DNA of 64,000 nt from Cheilinus undulatus. Lineage: Eukaryota > Chordata > Actinopteri > Labriformes > Labridae. Shown here one piece after another: positions 12,251 through 26,631 of this stretch. Within the stretch, counting starts at the first letter, position 1, and every line of letters starts with the position of its first letter. The stretch spans positions 30,881,157 through 30,945,156 of the forward strand of contig NC_054875.1 in NCBI RefSeq assembly GCF_018320785.1. The letters are read 5' to 3'. A program made the position numbers and the translations under genes. The notes beneath the pieces are model-generated. The model searched no databases. It was given only the letters and a program-made list of their open reading frames with translations, and was not told the DNA's origin.

Positions 12251-14369
12251 AGCTACCCCATAGTGTAAGGCAAAAAGCTGAAAAAATAATTCAAAAAAGA
12301 AAAGTGCAGAAATTGCTTCCATTTTTAGAGGTTTTTCTGTTGCACTTTTTTAATGGAACATATATTATTCCTCAGTTATTTTCAATATTGCTGAAGAATG
12401 CCATAAAATGATGGTATCTTTATGATTTGTAACGAAAAATACTGGAGGAAAATTTGTGATATCCCTCAAGTGTTTATTTGTGTAATGAAGGTTTGGTGTA
12501 AGTATTGTCTCGGGCTTGCTTGAAGCTGTTGTGTAAGGGTCCATTGTGTTTTTTCATGAGGCACAGAAATCCCATCCACACGCCGGTCTTTGCCTGACAG
12601 AATAAACATTTTCAATACTTTATTTTGATTACATATTTTGTCACAGAAATGTTACCAAGTAAACTTGATTTGCAGGTTTCTCAGACAAAAGCAGTTCCCT
12701 CATAAATCGACATTGATACTATCATGAAGTCCTGATTTAAAGCCTGTTATCTGAAGAGCCCTTCAGACTCACTTGGTGGTCTCCCTCTGTGAAAGGTGAC
12801 TGATTTGATCGCCTGTTTAGGGTCCAAGACTCACCACTGGGTGTCATGATAGAGGCAGAGTGGGGAGAGTCTTATGTCTTTCGTAAACGTCTCACACCTT
12901 ATTGCACAGTTTACTGAGCGTCACAGCATTCAGGGCGAGGTGTCATCAGCTCTGTGATCCTTTGAGAGGGTTTTCCTTCACTGAAGCACAGAAACAGACC
13001 TGATGAATCAACCAAGTCGTGCTATAATCACACTATCCTCATTGGGGTCACCCTGACAGGATAAACACCAGAACATTCTCTACATAAAATGACTAAAATA
13101 TGGTCCCTACCTTTTGTTTTGTGCATTTGATGCATAAAGAAACACACTAAAACATGTTTATCATAACCATGATATAATATGTTGAAATTGCATAAGAGGG
13201 TTGGTGGTTTTATAAAAAATGAAACTACATGCTGTTATGTAACCCTGGAGATATGAATGTTGTGGACTGGTGAAGTAGTTTTCTTCATATTTCTCAACTC
13301 AAGTGTAAAATACATGACAGGAAAGATGTGATTCGGCCTTAGATTTGGAGGATTTAGCTGATACATGCATACATTCTGTATTGTGCCTGAGCAGCTCAGT
13401 ATGTTGAGTAAATTAGGTCTATATGCAGCCAATAATTACTCTGTAAAAAAATACCATCTAATTCAGCTGCCATTGTGCTGCCTCCCCGGTCCACTACAGA
13501 CGACCTACATGCAAAGTAGAGCAGAACAAATGGACAGGACAACTCTGCAGAGGGGCCAGCATTGCATGGGAATGATTCTCTTATTTGGGTTTATATAGAG
13601 TGAGGAGGCTGTCGTCAGTCATCTTGCATGTTACATACACCCTCTGTTTCCTCCAGGTTGTCTAAGCCACATCAGTCATGCCACATTGTATCCTAAGAGG
13701 ACTCCATGACGCAGCAAAGACTGGTAAACAGAAATGATAGATCCAGTGTGGCACCAACAAAATGAGGACGATGGACAGTGCTTTGACCTCATGGGCTAAG
13801 AAAATCCTTAAAATTAAGTATGCGGCTTCTCTTCCTGGTGAGAAATATTCTGCGTCCTCCTCCACAGACCTTACATCAGTGTGGTCAGTCTGCTCAAAAG
13901 GGCGTAGCTGCACTGCGTGCTTAGCCCTATAATCTTCCAGCAGATGTCGAGGCCCCCCACAGTCAGTTGTCACATTAATTCAGGTCATCAAACAGAGTTT
14001 CATGATCTCCGAGTATAGCTGTACAGAGATTTAGCATATCCATTTTACAAAATCAGTCTCACAAGAAGCAGATTAAAAACATACAGTACATGCAGTCAAA
14101 ACCAAAACGACACAGAGATACTCTATATCCTTCATAAAAATTCAGCTAAGCTGTCCATTTAATTGTTTCACTAATCCCCAATAAATGACAAATGGCACAA
14201 ATCCCAGTTTTTCTTTATAGTTTCTTGTTGCAACAATGCCTTGTTTTGGGTTTGAAGAACCAAGAAGACAATTAAATACATGGTCAAGTTAAAGTGACAG
14301 AATAATGAGTCCAAAAAACAAGCAGAAATGTTTTAACCCAAATAACTCAGATGACATCACTAAAAGAGG

Positions 14370-14823
14370 TGCATGTCAAAACAATTAGAATATCATTAAA
14401 ATGTTCATTTTATTCTTTTGTTTTAATCTTGATCACATCTTACAGCTCACAAAAACAAAAAAAGCCTCTGAGAACAGCCTGCCGTTTCAGCAATGACCTT
14501 CTGTGGCTTACCCTTCCTTGTTGAGAATGACAATGATTGTCTTCAGGACATTTGTAAAGTCATCAGTCTCCCCCATGTTTGTGGTTGTGTACACTAAACC
14601 AGAAGAATGAAGAGAATGAAGGCTTAGGAAACCTTTGACTTTTCCACAATATTCTAATATCTTGAGCTATAAGTAATCATAATCATCAAGATTTAAATAA
14701 GATAAGTCTTAAAATGTTTCACTTTGTATGAGATGAATCTAGAATAAATGTAAATTTAACAGTTTAAAGAAAATCACTGGTGAAAAACAAACTTTTACAT
14801 GATATTCTTATTTTTTGAGATGC
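14370..14823 (-). mobile_element. internally deleted Tc1/mariner-type element
   Basis: The ends are imperfect inverted repeats: ATGTCAAAACAATTAGAATA on the left, and a right end that reads CAAAAAATAAGAATATCATG on the other strand. In the middle, on the minus strand, is a piece of the transposase N terminus (MGETDDFT, then LKTIIVILNKEG). The rest of the transposase is gone. Confidence 0.6.
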
Positions 14824-15849
14824 GATTGTAAGTCTTAGGGTCATTTTTCTTGACAAATTTATGGATCCTTAAAGCTTCTGTGATGAGATTTGAATAACTG
14901 TGGATTATTTCTTTCCTCCTATTTTTAAGAGCTGGTGTTGTATTGAGTGTTTAACTATACCCTGCATATTTCACAACAACTACTAATGAGCGATATATTT
15001 ATTAGAGATGCATCTATTGCAAAGATCCTGGTCAAAATAATATAGATGTTAAAAATGACAATTTAGCTGATTGCCAATCCATTTCTTTAATTTTTCTGTG
15101 GGTGTAAGACCCCTTTTCATGTTTGTCTATAAAAACAGACCAGATTTGATCCCAAAGGTGACTTATTCTGCCCTATAAAAACATCCTTTCTGAATCAGAA
15201 ATAATGTGTACTAGCTTGCCAGCATTAAATTAATGCTTAACAGTGAATAAAACATTAGCTACTGACATCAGTGGATGTCACATTACTTGCCAGTCTGTCA
15301 ATAGGGCCATTATCAATTGATACCAAGTTAAACAGATGTTTTAAGAAAACAGAAAACATATAAGGTCTGTAAAACCTTTGTCACGTTATATTCCAGCTCT
15401 GTATTGCTGTAATCTCTGACAACGCACAGTTGAAGAAGCAGAAGCAGATGACTGAGATTCTTCTATTTCCATGAGTGCGTGTAAATACAGAGCTGTGTTT
15501 TTGTGTCTCTCTCCCTCCGAGAGTCCGAATCAGTCACCCTGTGTCATTTACGTGAGGAATAATGTCGCTCTATGCTGGGTTCATTGTTCATTCTCATACT
15601 ATGTGGCATGCACTCCTCCACACATGCTCACTCATTTCGACGTAGCCATCAGCTGTTTACATCACCGGGTCACAGCTGTCCAATAGCACGGCTCCACTCC
15701 CTCGCTGTTAGCCTATCATGTTGAGCATCCTCTTAAAATATGGCTTCCCCCCTCCACTGGTTTATTCGTGCTATTTCTGACCATCCGCCTCCCCATCACC
15801 ACCAGGTCTTTACCATTCAGACAACATAATCAGTCATCTTCTGATCTAT

Positions 15850-16290
15850 CCCAGCCTATGACTAAAATGCTTTTTTCCATGCGAAAGACAAGACTAAGAC
15901 TAACCAGAAATAAATAGATCTTTGATGACTGAAACTGGCAAAAAGTAAGTTTAGTTTTAGTTAAGATGACTAAAACAAGACTAAAATGTAATTAAGTTTT
16001 TGTCAGACATTCAAAATCCATGATATTTCTCCACTGTGGGTAAATCTGTGGAAATAGGATGCATCTGTAGCTCTTCTGCCTCTCGGGTGTAGAAAGCAGG
16101 GACCCCAGGTTTGGAAGGGAGCACACTACCATGACTTGGTACCAGATTTAGGCTAGAGAATATATGCTTAGACTAAAATGTGAGGACTTAAACTATAAAG
16201 GGTAGAAATGGCAAATCTGAAAGGCATCTAATCTTAAGACTAAGACTTAGACTAAAATTAAAACAGCTGTCAAAATTAACACTCAGGGTG
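15850..16290. repeat. GACTAA-rich degenerate repeat
   Basis: Many close variants of GACTAAAACTA and AAGACTAAGACTA, ending at GCTGTCAAAATTAACACT. The pattern resembles a common fish non-autonomous repeat, but its class was not determined. Confidence 0.35.
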
Positions 16291-19186
16291 TCACCCTTCA
16301 ATCCTCGTCTCCCTGCAGAGATGTAGTGCCAAAGAGTTCCTGACAGTAACTGTCAATTGAGTATCATGTCTATGTAAAATAAATTATCATCTTTGATTCA
16401 TTTACTTGTTTCTCCCTGTTGAATTCTGCCAGTGTAGCTTTTTATGGCTCATAACCTATGGGTGTCAAGAATTGTCATACTGGTCAAACTTCCACAGGCC
16501 AACATGTCAGCGCACTCCTGTAGTCTGTGGCCACACTCAGCTTTTTCTATTGTGTATTGTATGGCCAGAGTAAATACTGTGCTCACCTGAGAAAACCTCA
16601 CTCTCTCTGCATCCTGCTGTCAGCTGCTATCAGTCTTTCTAAATGTCATCTGCAAAAAAAGGCACTATTAGACAGCAGTGTAACAGGCAGTATGAGATGT
16701 GGGAACCCTTAATTTTTGAAAGCTATTGCATTCAGCCTAATACTAAAATAGATCAACTTACCATACATGGAAAATAAGTAACTGAAGTTACTTTTCAGTG
16801 TCACAATGACCTCTGGGAGTCAGGGAATTGGAGAAAAAATATTTTACAGCAGCACGATGTCTGACATCATCTCCACCAAGCTTTGTGGCTTCTGTGATCA
16901 CATGCTTATGTAATCACTAAAGAGGTGTAATTACAAGGTTAAGATCTGTATTTGAGTTCACTATTTACATACAAGAACAGTTATTCATAAATTATAAAAC
17001 CAATCAACTTGACAAACTTTTCCATGCCATTCAAAAATACAGGGAAAAAATACAGGGATTTAGTACTTAATACAGCAAAATTGCTGTATTAAATTATGTA
17101 CCTTGTACATAATTTAATATAACCATTAGACAACTCTGAAAGGATACCGAGCAAGTGTATGAACTTAAATGGGATTTATGCTTGTGTCCAGGCTGCCCAG
17201 AGTAGAAAAGGACCAGAAAATATGCCCCCCCCCCCGATGTCATGAAAAAAGAATAGTGCTAATTATATTAATGCATACACATTTGATCAGTAGCATTAGC
17301 ACCAGCCTCCTGGCTAACATTTGCCTCCTGTCTCTGATCTGCTTTAGAGCAGGTAAAAAAAAAATTTGCTGCAGGTCCTAGCATGGCTGTACAGCCAGGC
17401 ATTACTCTCTTAGCACTTCAAGTGTGTAATATCTAGCCTTGTAGCATTTAGAAAAAACTTGGTAAAATATGTTATCAGTAAGTTGGCCTATCCAAATTAG
17501 TGTTTCATCACCTGGATATTTAAATTTACTTTATTTTTATTAACTTAGAATAAGCGTTTTATTCATAGGTAGGGAGGGTCCCCTCTACTGACTCTGCCAT
17601 CTGAATTTTTGCACCACAGTAAGGACAGAATAGAAACAGATACACATTTTTTAAATTCTACTACTAGCCATGGCTACCACCAGAAGTGAGCATCTCAATC
17701 CAGAATCTGACTGTTAATCCCAGAACACACCGGCGCCAGACTATTGCAACCTGTCATGTGACATGCCTCAATTGCCATCCCTAGTAGCACGTCAGTGGTC
17801 GAACTCCCTTGAGCCACTGCTGGGCCAGGTGCTTGATAGCAGAGCCGAGAGCCCCTCTTCCCACCTCACTAGGTAAGCAAAAAAAAAAAAAAAACGATAG
17901 TAGTGGGACTTTACCAGCCGCAAATGCCTCCCACTTATTTTACACCTCAAACAAAAGATTGTGCTAAATTTCTGTTTACTGTGCTCTCAAATAGGGCTGC
18001 TACTACAGCACCCATGATGGACAAAACAACTGTTCTCTCAGAAAAACACTCCACCAGCTGCGTTTGGAATAGAGCAGTGGCGTAGAGTGCGGGGGCACAG
18101 CATGTCCAAGCACTGGTGTGGGTCTGTTCATAAAAAAATCATGGGGCAATCGTTTGGACACGCCTCCAATGGCACCAACGTGTTTGGGCATTAGATTTTG
18201 CTAATTTTCCCAATTACGGACTATACCTTTAAGTTCAACAGGAACCTCTTTGGAAACATTTTCAAACAGAAAACAATAAATCTATTTTTGTTGCTTCCAT
18301 GTAATGGTAGGTATTTAGGTTTAAGATAAAATGTTATCATTGCTCAAATTGCGGACTTCTTTGCTTATCTATATGGGCACTCCCATGATGCTAGACCCCG
18401 CAAAGCTCCGCCTTTGGGCAGCCTTGCCTCTGAATACTGATGTGATGTGATACAAATTCACCATGTAGAATTTCCTTAAATTGCTCTGCTGTTATGTAAC
18501 ATAAATTATGTAATGTGCAGTCTGGTTTATTCACATTATTAAATTCATATGCACCATCTTGTTGGTTGCTAATTAACAGCTAACGGGTGATACTAGAAGC
18601 TCTTACATGAGAGGGCATTAGATTTAATAAAAAAGTTAATAAAGAGATATTTCATCATCATACATTTAACTATACATGAGAGGAACTGTTCATTTTACAG
18701 ATCCACCAGTAAAAAGACAAGGTGATGTCACTTTAAAAGTGACTATATTACTTCAGTCTTCATTAATGGTGTATGAATTTCTAGACCTGGATGTGACTTT
18801 TTCTTAAATACCATTCCTCAGCCAGTCTACAAGATTCATTTAAACACCCATTTTCAAATTGATGTTGCTTATAATAAAAAGATAATATCACCCACTGATA
18901 AGTAGAACAAGTATCCAGGGCGTTCAGCATACAATTCATCAGGGTCTGCAGTATTGTGACAGTATTTATTATTCTGACAGTTACAGAGATGTGTTACATT
19001 AGGGGAGTTTTAAGCTCCAGGTGATCAATCTAACTTCTCATCATAGATATTCAGAATTAATGAAGCATGTAGAAGATCTTTACATTCATTAAAAGATAAC
19101 TGTTTAAGTCAATACCAAACCAACCCAACTCTCAGCTAAGAGACACACAAAGAAAGTTGTTCATTTACACACAAAACCAACATTCT

Positions 19187-19192
19187 TTTATT
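19187..19192 (-). terminator. slmap: poly(A) signal of slmap
   Basis: AATAAA on the minus strand about 190 nt after the stop of the distal last exon. Confidence 0.6.
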
Positions 19193-19382
19193 AACCTCTC
19201 TTTCATCTAAAATAGAGCATCTTAGAAATTAAACAGTGTTAAGGACGAGCCCTCTGAATTAAATGTGCAGATATGATAAGAGGGCAAGTTTTTCAGTTTC
19301 AGTGCAGAGAATTCTGATGACAAATATGGGTTCTCCTGTGTGTGTGCGTATGTGTGAGTGTTTGAGAGTGTGTACGTTGCCC

Positions 19383-22300
19383 TCAGGTCCTGAAGAGCAT
19401 GGCAGCAGTCACAGCTGTTAGAGCTGCAGCAACCACAGGCCCCCAGATCATCCACTGCTTCTGGAAAATTAGAGGAGACAGAGGAATAAAAACATGAGCA
19501 TTCACACATTAATTCATCTGTCCAAGGATCACCAAAGCTTTGACAGAGGCAGCTTGCCAATGAGGGCCGATGCAGAGCACAGAGAATGCGAGTTAGCTCT
19601 CTCAGGTAAAGATTAAGCCCATCCAAGCTAACTGAGAGAAACAGTTGTTAAGCATTAGCCACCCAGACAGGACAAACAGATGTCAGATGTTGGAGCTGTA
19701 TGATTAGAGAGGTTAGAGTTTCTTAGACGTCAATTTAGGAGTTTCCCCCGAGGAAGGCATTCTGGGTAACGAGGAAAACTTGATTATGTCATGCAATGAT
19801 CTAAAAGACAATTATGAGCATGAAAGATGTAGGCCGACTTGACAGGAGTAATGTGTACCTTCCTACCACAATGCGCCGAAGCACCAATACAGCAAAGCCA
19901 GGATAAGGCCGATGACTATGGCTTGAACAGGCGGCAATAAGGATCTCTACAGAAGGGAAGGGATATTATAGTAATCAACTGCAATGGGACATACTTTAGT
20001 TGGGTGTAGCTTTTATTAATAAATCCTTCAGTCAGTAGTCTGTGTGTGTAAATGGTGTTTATGTGAGTTTCAAAGTTATATATGGCTGCAAATGTGTGAA
20101 AGCAACAGTCAAAAAACAGAGAATGAGAAGAGAAGAGCAGGTGTGCTGAGAAAAAAAAATAGTGTGAATCTTCAAAAAGATTCACCTTTTATGGCTGCAC
20201 ACATTTTGAAATTAAAGACAGTTTCTATGTGCTGTTGCTCTACAACTTGAAGCAAAGCTCATGCTACTTAAGCTAGGAGATGTGAAGTTGTTTGCTTCTT
20301 ATGCAAAAATGCACTACACTCTATTTTACTGAATTGCAAATTGTAATTCCTACATCTACTGCAGTCATTAATTATACGAAGAAGAATGAATTCCAATGAG
20401 TGTCTGATGGAGCAGCGCTTACCTTTGTTCCTTTCTCCTGTACTTCCTTCATACTGGCTTTGCACCCTTCCAGCTCATCTGTAAGCGACTGCTTTTCCTG
20501 CTCAGACTTTTCATATTTTTCCTTTAAGTCAGATAGTGCTGTCTTTGCCTCCTCATACTGCAGAAATAGAAACACATATTTTTAATTTTTATGTGATTAC
20601 ACAACACAGTTATTCCAATTTGCATCCATTCCTGGAGCCACAGGTTGTTGCTGCAGCCGCCTGCTGAGCTTGAATAAAGGTTTTACTTGTTTCTCATGTT
20701 GTTTGTCTTCCGACAGCTTTACAGGACAAGCCTGTCCATCCTCTTATGAAAGGCAGCGTGAGAGCACTTAGGTCCCACTTTCATTCATCATCAAAGAAAC
20801 ATAATGCACTGGGACAATGACTTCACTCCTTCCTTCACTCCTGTTGTCTGCTATTCAACAGTGCCCCTCCTGTGTTAGTATCACAGCAGCTGCTGATCCC
20901 CATCCAGCCTGCTTAACCTGACTGGGAACAGACAGTCGTTTGCTGCTGACACTAACACCAATCCTGTGAACTGCTTTGAGCTGGATGCTTTAGAGCACTG
21001 GTCCATAAAAGTCCAACAAACTCTTTACAAACATGCCTGTTTTTTCTCTCTTTCATTTGTTACATGTTTTGTACTGTCTGCTGTCCAAACTGTGCTATTT
21101 TTAATTAAATAACCGTAAGTGGCTGAAAAATATCAAACATTTGGGCCACAATTTCTCCCTGAGGAGTTCATTGTGGGTCCTGAGGCTTGACCAGTTGAAA
21201 ACAACTGCTTTAGAGTTGAAGATTTAACTTAATAAAACTGAATCTAAAAAGCCATCAAGACAGTTTTAAATCTGTAAGTTAGATGTGGTGGCAGTCCCAG
21301 TAGCAGGTAACTCCATCCAAACGAAATCACTGTCGCTGATTTAGTTAGTCATTTCAAAATAGAAAAACAGTTTAAACTGAACAAAAGTCCTCAGTGACTA
21401 ATACTTCAGACTAGTAAGAAGTGATTCCTACATAGAGAAACGCTTCCAAAGAGGCCATGTTTTGGGCCGTTTTCGACTACACCAAGCATTCAAAGTGCGA
21501 AAATATAAGCATTTATAATTCTTAAGCTACTTTGGTGTCCCGAAAGTAGTGAAATAATCAGACCAAATAAATAGCTTAAAGAGAGAAAATACACAAAAAA
21601 ATGGCAGCAGGCAGGAATCATAAAAGGCCTCCATCTAAAGCCTGGATAAGGTCCGTTTCCGTGGGGTGTTCCGTTTTGGTCCAGTACAGTTTTGCCATGG
21701 TTTAGCACATTAAACCCTGATCCTACCTGGGCTTCCTCAGCTAATGTATATTTCACTAACATCCAGCCTTTCATTTTAGCGCTCCAGATCATTTGGCTTA
21801 GTTCAGTTGAGCTGGTTGTTTGGCTCCAAAGGGCTTTTCATTTGGAACTCTTTTAGCTTTTTAAACAAGGATTAAATAATGACAAAGGATGGATGGCAGG
21901 AAACTGGCACTCAAACAGGAACTAGCTCCGTGAATGGCACATCATCACCTGGTTGCTTACCCCACAAGGTTTATTCAGTTGATAGCACATCACTGTTTAA
22001 TTAAAAGGTTTATGTTAAAATGAGGATCTTTATATGTTAAAGGGGCTGAGTACAGGACTCCACAGTACTCTTGTTTTCCTCCATCTGACAAGTCAATGCT
22101 AGATGCTAGGAGGTTTGCATGACTTAGTAATTTGAAGATGGAGGTAAATCAGTTTAAGTGTGGTAAAAATTCCCTTTTTGGTGAAGTGCAAGAATTGTAC
22201 TCAATGTATGTGGTAATTCTCTTGTGATAACTGCAGCATAGAGGCCCGTTTAGAGCTGTTAATTACAAACTTTACTTTCATATTCATTTCTAATGGCTGT

Positions 22301-25300
22301 CCCCCGCATCCTAACCCCCAATGGACTTAAGGGATCCTGTGATTGCAACAAACTATTGTGTTAGACTGGACTTTTAAACTGTGAATTCCCTGAAATCAAA
22401 CTACAGGTCTAGATAATGCAGTTGGAGACTGTACAGTATGTCTACATGTCAATCAGACCAGACTCAACAACATAGGTGTTCTATGCATGCTCTACAATCT
22501 CTGCCCCTCACTTTGACCCAAAAGTTGAAAAGCATAAACGCTAAGTGTAGCAGAAGTTATATTGTTAACTGCCCTCAGATATCACCATAAGCTAGAGGGA
22601 CAGTGGTAGAGTTAGTAAGAAATGTCATGTTTTTACTGACATACATAGCAGTAGCTGCTTGCTACCTTGTTAGCAACATCAACAGGAAGACAGTCCGTAG
22701 TACCTAGCTAAAAGGAGGTATGTTGCCACCTACTATAAAGGAGGCGGATATGCTCATGTCCTGTCAAATTTACTAATCAAGCTAAAAACTTGAGCTTGAC
22801 TTTATTTTGCATGCAAACATACTGATGGTGAAAGCTGTTAGGCAAAGGGGAGCAGCATCTATCTGCAGCCCTGCTATGCTTACTTAACTACTATGCATCT
22901 AAAACAACATTTTTGTTTGTTTGGTAAAGAACAAACCTCTCTCTCCAGAGTCTTGCTGCGGCTGTCAGCTTCATCTAGTTGGGTTTGCAGTTTGGTGCTA
23001 TCTTGCTGGTGCTGGAGCTGCAGGGCTGAAAGCCTCTTCTCCAACTCCTGCTGGGATTTCTCCAGGGCTTTGAGGCTGCTGCTCAGCTCAGCATTCTGGG
23101 CACGCGAACTACGACAAACAAAACAAAACAGATTTCAATAGGTGAAAGATCATGCTAAGAGAGGTTTTTTTGTAGCAAAAGGTGATGGAGCAGAGAGGAG
23201 ACAGAAGGAGCACAAAGGTGGGGGTAGAGTGGAGATCTCAGTGCACTGACCTGGCAAGGTCCTTCTCTAGTTGCTTCTGCTTCTGCAGCACGGCCTCTTT
23301 CTCAGAGCGCAGTGCTGCACAGTCACTCTGCAGGCTGGCCTTCTCTTTCTGGTGAGCCTTGAGGAGTTCCTCCTTTTCAGCCCTGAGGGACACACACTCG
23401 CTCTGCAGAACGCTCTTTTCCTTCTGATGCTTATTCACAATGTCCTGTTTTTCAGATCGCAGGGTCGAACACTCCTTCTGAAGGCCATTACACTCCACCT
23501 GCATGGACTGCAGCTCACTGGCTATGGAGGCAGAAGGTATTATGTAACGTATAGCAGCTGCTCTGCTCTTAATTGGCTTAAAAGAATGATCAAAGCATGT
23601 ATAACACATATGACATTTTTTGCATGAATGGGCTTGCAACAGGCTTGCATTTTAATAATGCAGACAAATCTGTTAATGCTACAACCAAGGGAGCTGTGTG
23701 TCAAATCATAATGCATTAAGCAACACCTTCAGAGCAAACAGGAAGTCTCAATAATGTAGCTTACAGATTGTTGAGGATGTATGACTAAATTCAATACTAC
23801 TTTGTGTACAACATATCTAAATCAGACACACATGTCCTTTTTACCAGCTGCTTTCCTATTTTTTCTGTTTTATGTGTTACCTTGTATTTCTGCAGTTTTC
23901 TGCCACTGTTTGCCTTGCTGTTGGAGGTCCTGCTGTAGGTTATCAATCTCATGCTCGTATTTGTTTGCAGTCTGACGCCATTTGTCTAGATCCTTGGAAA
24001 CGGTTGACAGGTTAGTTTGGATAACAGCAACATCCCGGTCCCGCTCAGCAGTGGCTGCCTCCAGGGCACGTTTCAGCGCTTTCACCTCATCACGTGCTCT
24101 TTGTAGCTCATCACGTGAACTAGTGGAGGCACTGATCTGCTCTCTGAGAGAGTCTGTCTCATCTTGTAACTGTCGCAGCTGGCCTGTCAAAACCAAAGGC
24201 GGTGTTTTGATTAGAAGTGTCGATATTTTTATCAGGGTGTGTAAACACAAAAAACTACAAACTACAGACATCGTACCTTGGAGAAGTTTTATTTGTTTAG
24301 CAGATTCGTCAGCTTGTTGTTTATTTTCTTTCCTCTCATCCTCCAGGATACCTGCAAAATATGATTCCTTTTATTTCCCGCACATATGGTTGTTTGTGAG
24401 TAAACAGTCGAGAGACTGGTGAGCATTGAACATCCAAGATATTGTTTTTACCTTGAAGCTCCATGTATTTGTGTTTCTCAGCATTAGCTTGCTCCTGGGC
24501 CTCTTGTAGTTCATCATTCAAGCGCTGGATAATCTTTTCTGACTCGCCCGATGATCCCATGTTTGACCTGGACAGATCATCTTAAGAAATACAAAAGAGA
24601 AATAATCAAATTAGAACACCCTTTGTCCTAACATGAAAAGTATGTAGCAGTGATTTCTTACTGTTGGATCTGAGGTGTTTACAGAGACATTTGAAAGTAC
24701 CAGTTAAACCATAATAACACACCAGGCAGTAATGATGGCAATTTAATACTTGAATGGCAATTTAATCCTTTAAAAATAGAAAGACAGCTAAGAAGGTCCA
24801 CCACATTAACTCTGCCTCAGCCCCAAATATTTAACCAGGGCTGACATACAGTACACGATGATTTCCCAAGACATTCAAATGGGACTATTACATAAAATAA
24901 TTACTAACCCAGAAATAGGCACAACTGAGTTATCTGCATTTTCTATCTGAAGTTCTTTCCAAATGGGTGATAACTCACGACATAGAAGCCTTTGGCACAT
25001 GCACACTCCATGTTAACTATTAGTCTCTTCAAACAATGAACAAAAGAAACAGCCAGCCAAGGTTGTCAAGAGTCTGTTGTGTTTCCTAGAGGTGGAAACA
25101 AACTGTCCAAATACTTGGGCCGTGCAATGCACAGGGAATATTTTGATCCCCTAATCTAACATGACTAGGAAAAGAGATGACCTCATCTGAGGCCGAGCAT
25201 TTGGCAGAGGGGAAAACAAGAGCCAGGCCAGGTCAAGCATGTGTGCCATAAATGGCGACATGAGTGGACAGAGACTGCTATGAAAAGCTGCATTTGTCAT

Positions 25301-26631
25301 GAAAACTGTGATTTCATGGCGTCTGGCACACACTGCTACATAAAAACAAACACATAGTCACACATACTTGTGGCACTGATAAATACTGCTAAAAATTAAA
25401 GGGTATGAAGCGAGCGCTGGATGCAGGAGGCTGGTGGCACCCTCCGACTTGAGCACATGATCATCCTGCCTGCTGCGTGCCAGACAAAGGCTGGGCTCAC
25501 CGTGCTGCATGTTTGTGTGAGGGTTGTGTGATCCATCATGCATGCATATGTATGAGTGAGCGTCAGAATGTGAGTGGGCTTTCTGTATGTGGGGATGTCT
25601 GTGCTCAGTTTGTGTGGAAAATGAATGTCCCCTTGAGAGGGCAGAATAACAAGAGTATTTCAGACAAGTGCGTCCAAGTGTTATCTTTAGCAACATTAGA
25701 TATTGCTGCCATTATGCTAAGTCTTAGTGTCACTGAGTGTGAAACCCCACAAAGTAATGACGGGATTAGAACGTGGGTATAAATACCTCTCTGACAAGTC
25801 AGGGATATTGGGCATCACACTGCCTCAAGTGACGGGAAGTAAAAAAAATGTAAGAGAATGTTCTTTTTTTAGCTCAAGTGCTTAAGGCTAGCGAGCCATC
25901 ATGCTCTTTCTTTTCCTGCTGTTGGTTTCCTTTCCGATGAATGTGACAGCGTTCCCTAACAGAAACGGGGGTTAGTGATGCTCACACTGAATGTCGACAG
26001 TATTTAGTGAGTCTCTGCTTCTTTAACTGTCGTGAGTGTCTCAGTTTACAGCTACTGAATCTAGGAAATGTCCACATCATCCTAAAATGACTAAGATACC
26101 TTTGTTGTGAGGACACTGTTTGCTTTGTGTGACCTATACACAGTGCAGAGTAGCATCACAAATGAATTCATCTCGCAAAATGGATTCACTCACTCATTTT
26201 CTTTCACATTTGACATGACTGCCCCTGTTGATTTTTAAGTTTACATAAAACCACTGAACAATCCACTGCTTTCTGCTCAAAAGAGGGCCACTATATGTCA
26301 CATCAGTCAGCTGATGTGCCTTCTGTGCAAAGGGACTCCATCTTCTAATAAGCTGTTGACACTGGAGACATCAGCCTCTAAAAAAAGGCCATCTGTGAGC
26401 TCTAAAGCCGACCAACTGTCCCAAATAGCAACAAAAACTGTCTTCTGGTGTGACTTGTGCTTTTTTGGTCTTTCCCCATTGTCAAATTTGTTGTGTCAGG
26501 TAAGAGCCTTAAAGCAGCAAAACAATGCAGAGTCATTCACTAGAGTTAAGTCTGTGTTAAGAGAAAACAGCTGCATTACCTTGAATGAGTGACAGGTTAT
26601 TTAAGGGGCCACTCAGCTCTTTCTCATCCAT
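19383..26631 (-). CDS. slmap: sarcolemma membrane-associated protein, short form
   Basis: Coding exons: 26580-26631, 24452-24580, 24277-24351, 23881-24183, 23251-23521, 22937-23108, 20423-20557, then either 19383-19460 or 19863-19946. They give 379 residues plus a 25- or 27-residue tail (404 or 406). The start MDEKELSGPL matches human MDEQELNEPL, the N terminus of the short SLMAP form, and EKYEKSEQEKQSLTDEL matches the human end region. Nearly all of it is heptad-type coiled coil, closed by a hydrophobic C-terminal anchor. From family knowledge, SLMAP is a tail-anchored protein of sarcolemma/ER membranes and a STRIPAK component that recruits Hippo kinases through an FHA domain. No FHA exons are visible: the exon upstream of the start has an in-frame TAG, and the divergent cers5 gene begins 4.6 kb away. 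A teleost paralogue (slmapa/slmapb) is possible. Confidence 0.9.
19863..19946 (-). CDS. slmap: alternative last exon of slmap (second tail anchor)
   Basis: An acceptor TTCTGTAG is followed in phase 0 by 27 codons and a TAG. The peptide runs RSLLPPVQAIVIGLILALLYWCFGAL in outline: a single hydrophobic segment ending in a few polar residues. The distal exon 19383-19460 is also phase 0 and encodes another anchor (GPVVAAALTAVTAAMLF). Both can follow the exon 20423-20557. Mammalian SLMAP is known to have two alternatively spliced transmembrane segments, so alternative use fits. Confidence 0.75.
   Translation of the reverse strand, partial: RSLLPPVQAIVIGLILALLYWCFGALW

Larger units (their letters stand above)
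10300..19160. other. gene-free interval between abhd6 and slmap
   Basis: About 9 kb in which I found no exon with a recognisable protein match or a convincing splice-site series. It holds a hAT copy (10950), a SINE fragment (12185), a deleted mariner-like element (14370) and GACTAA-rich repeat sequence (15850). It also has short homopolymers (C at 17226, A at 17880). Abhd6 promoter sequence should lie at its left edge. Confidence 0.5.

Noticed and set aside
13662-13973. A 103-codon minus-strand frame with a hydrophobic stretch in the gap between abhd6 and slmap
   Set aside because: No similarity recognised, no splice partners or poly(A) signal, and such a length can occur by chance in 9 kb of noncoding DNA.
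23271-24422. Plus-strand open frames opposite slmap exons
   Set aside because: Leucine/cysteine-rich antisense shadows of coiled-coil codons on the minus strand.
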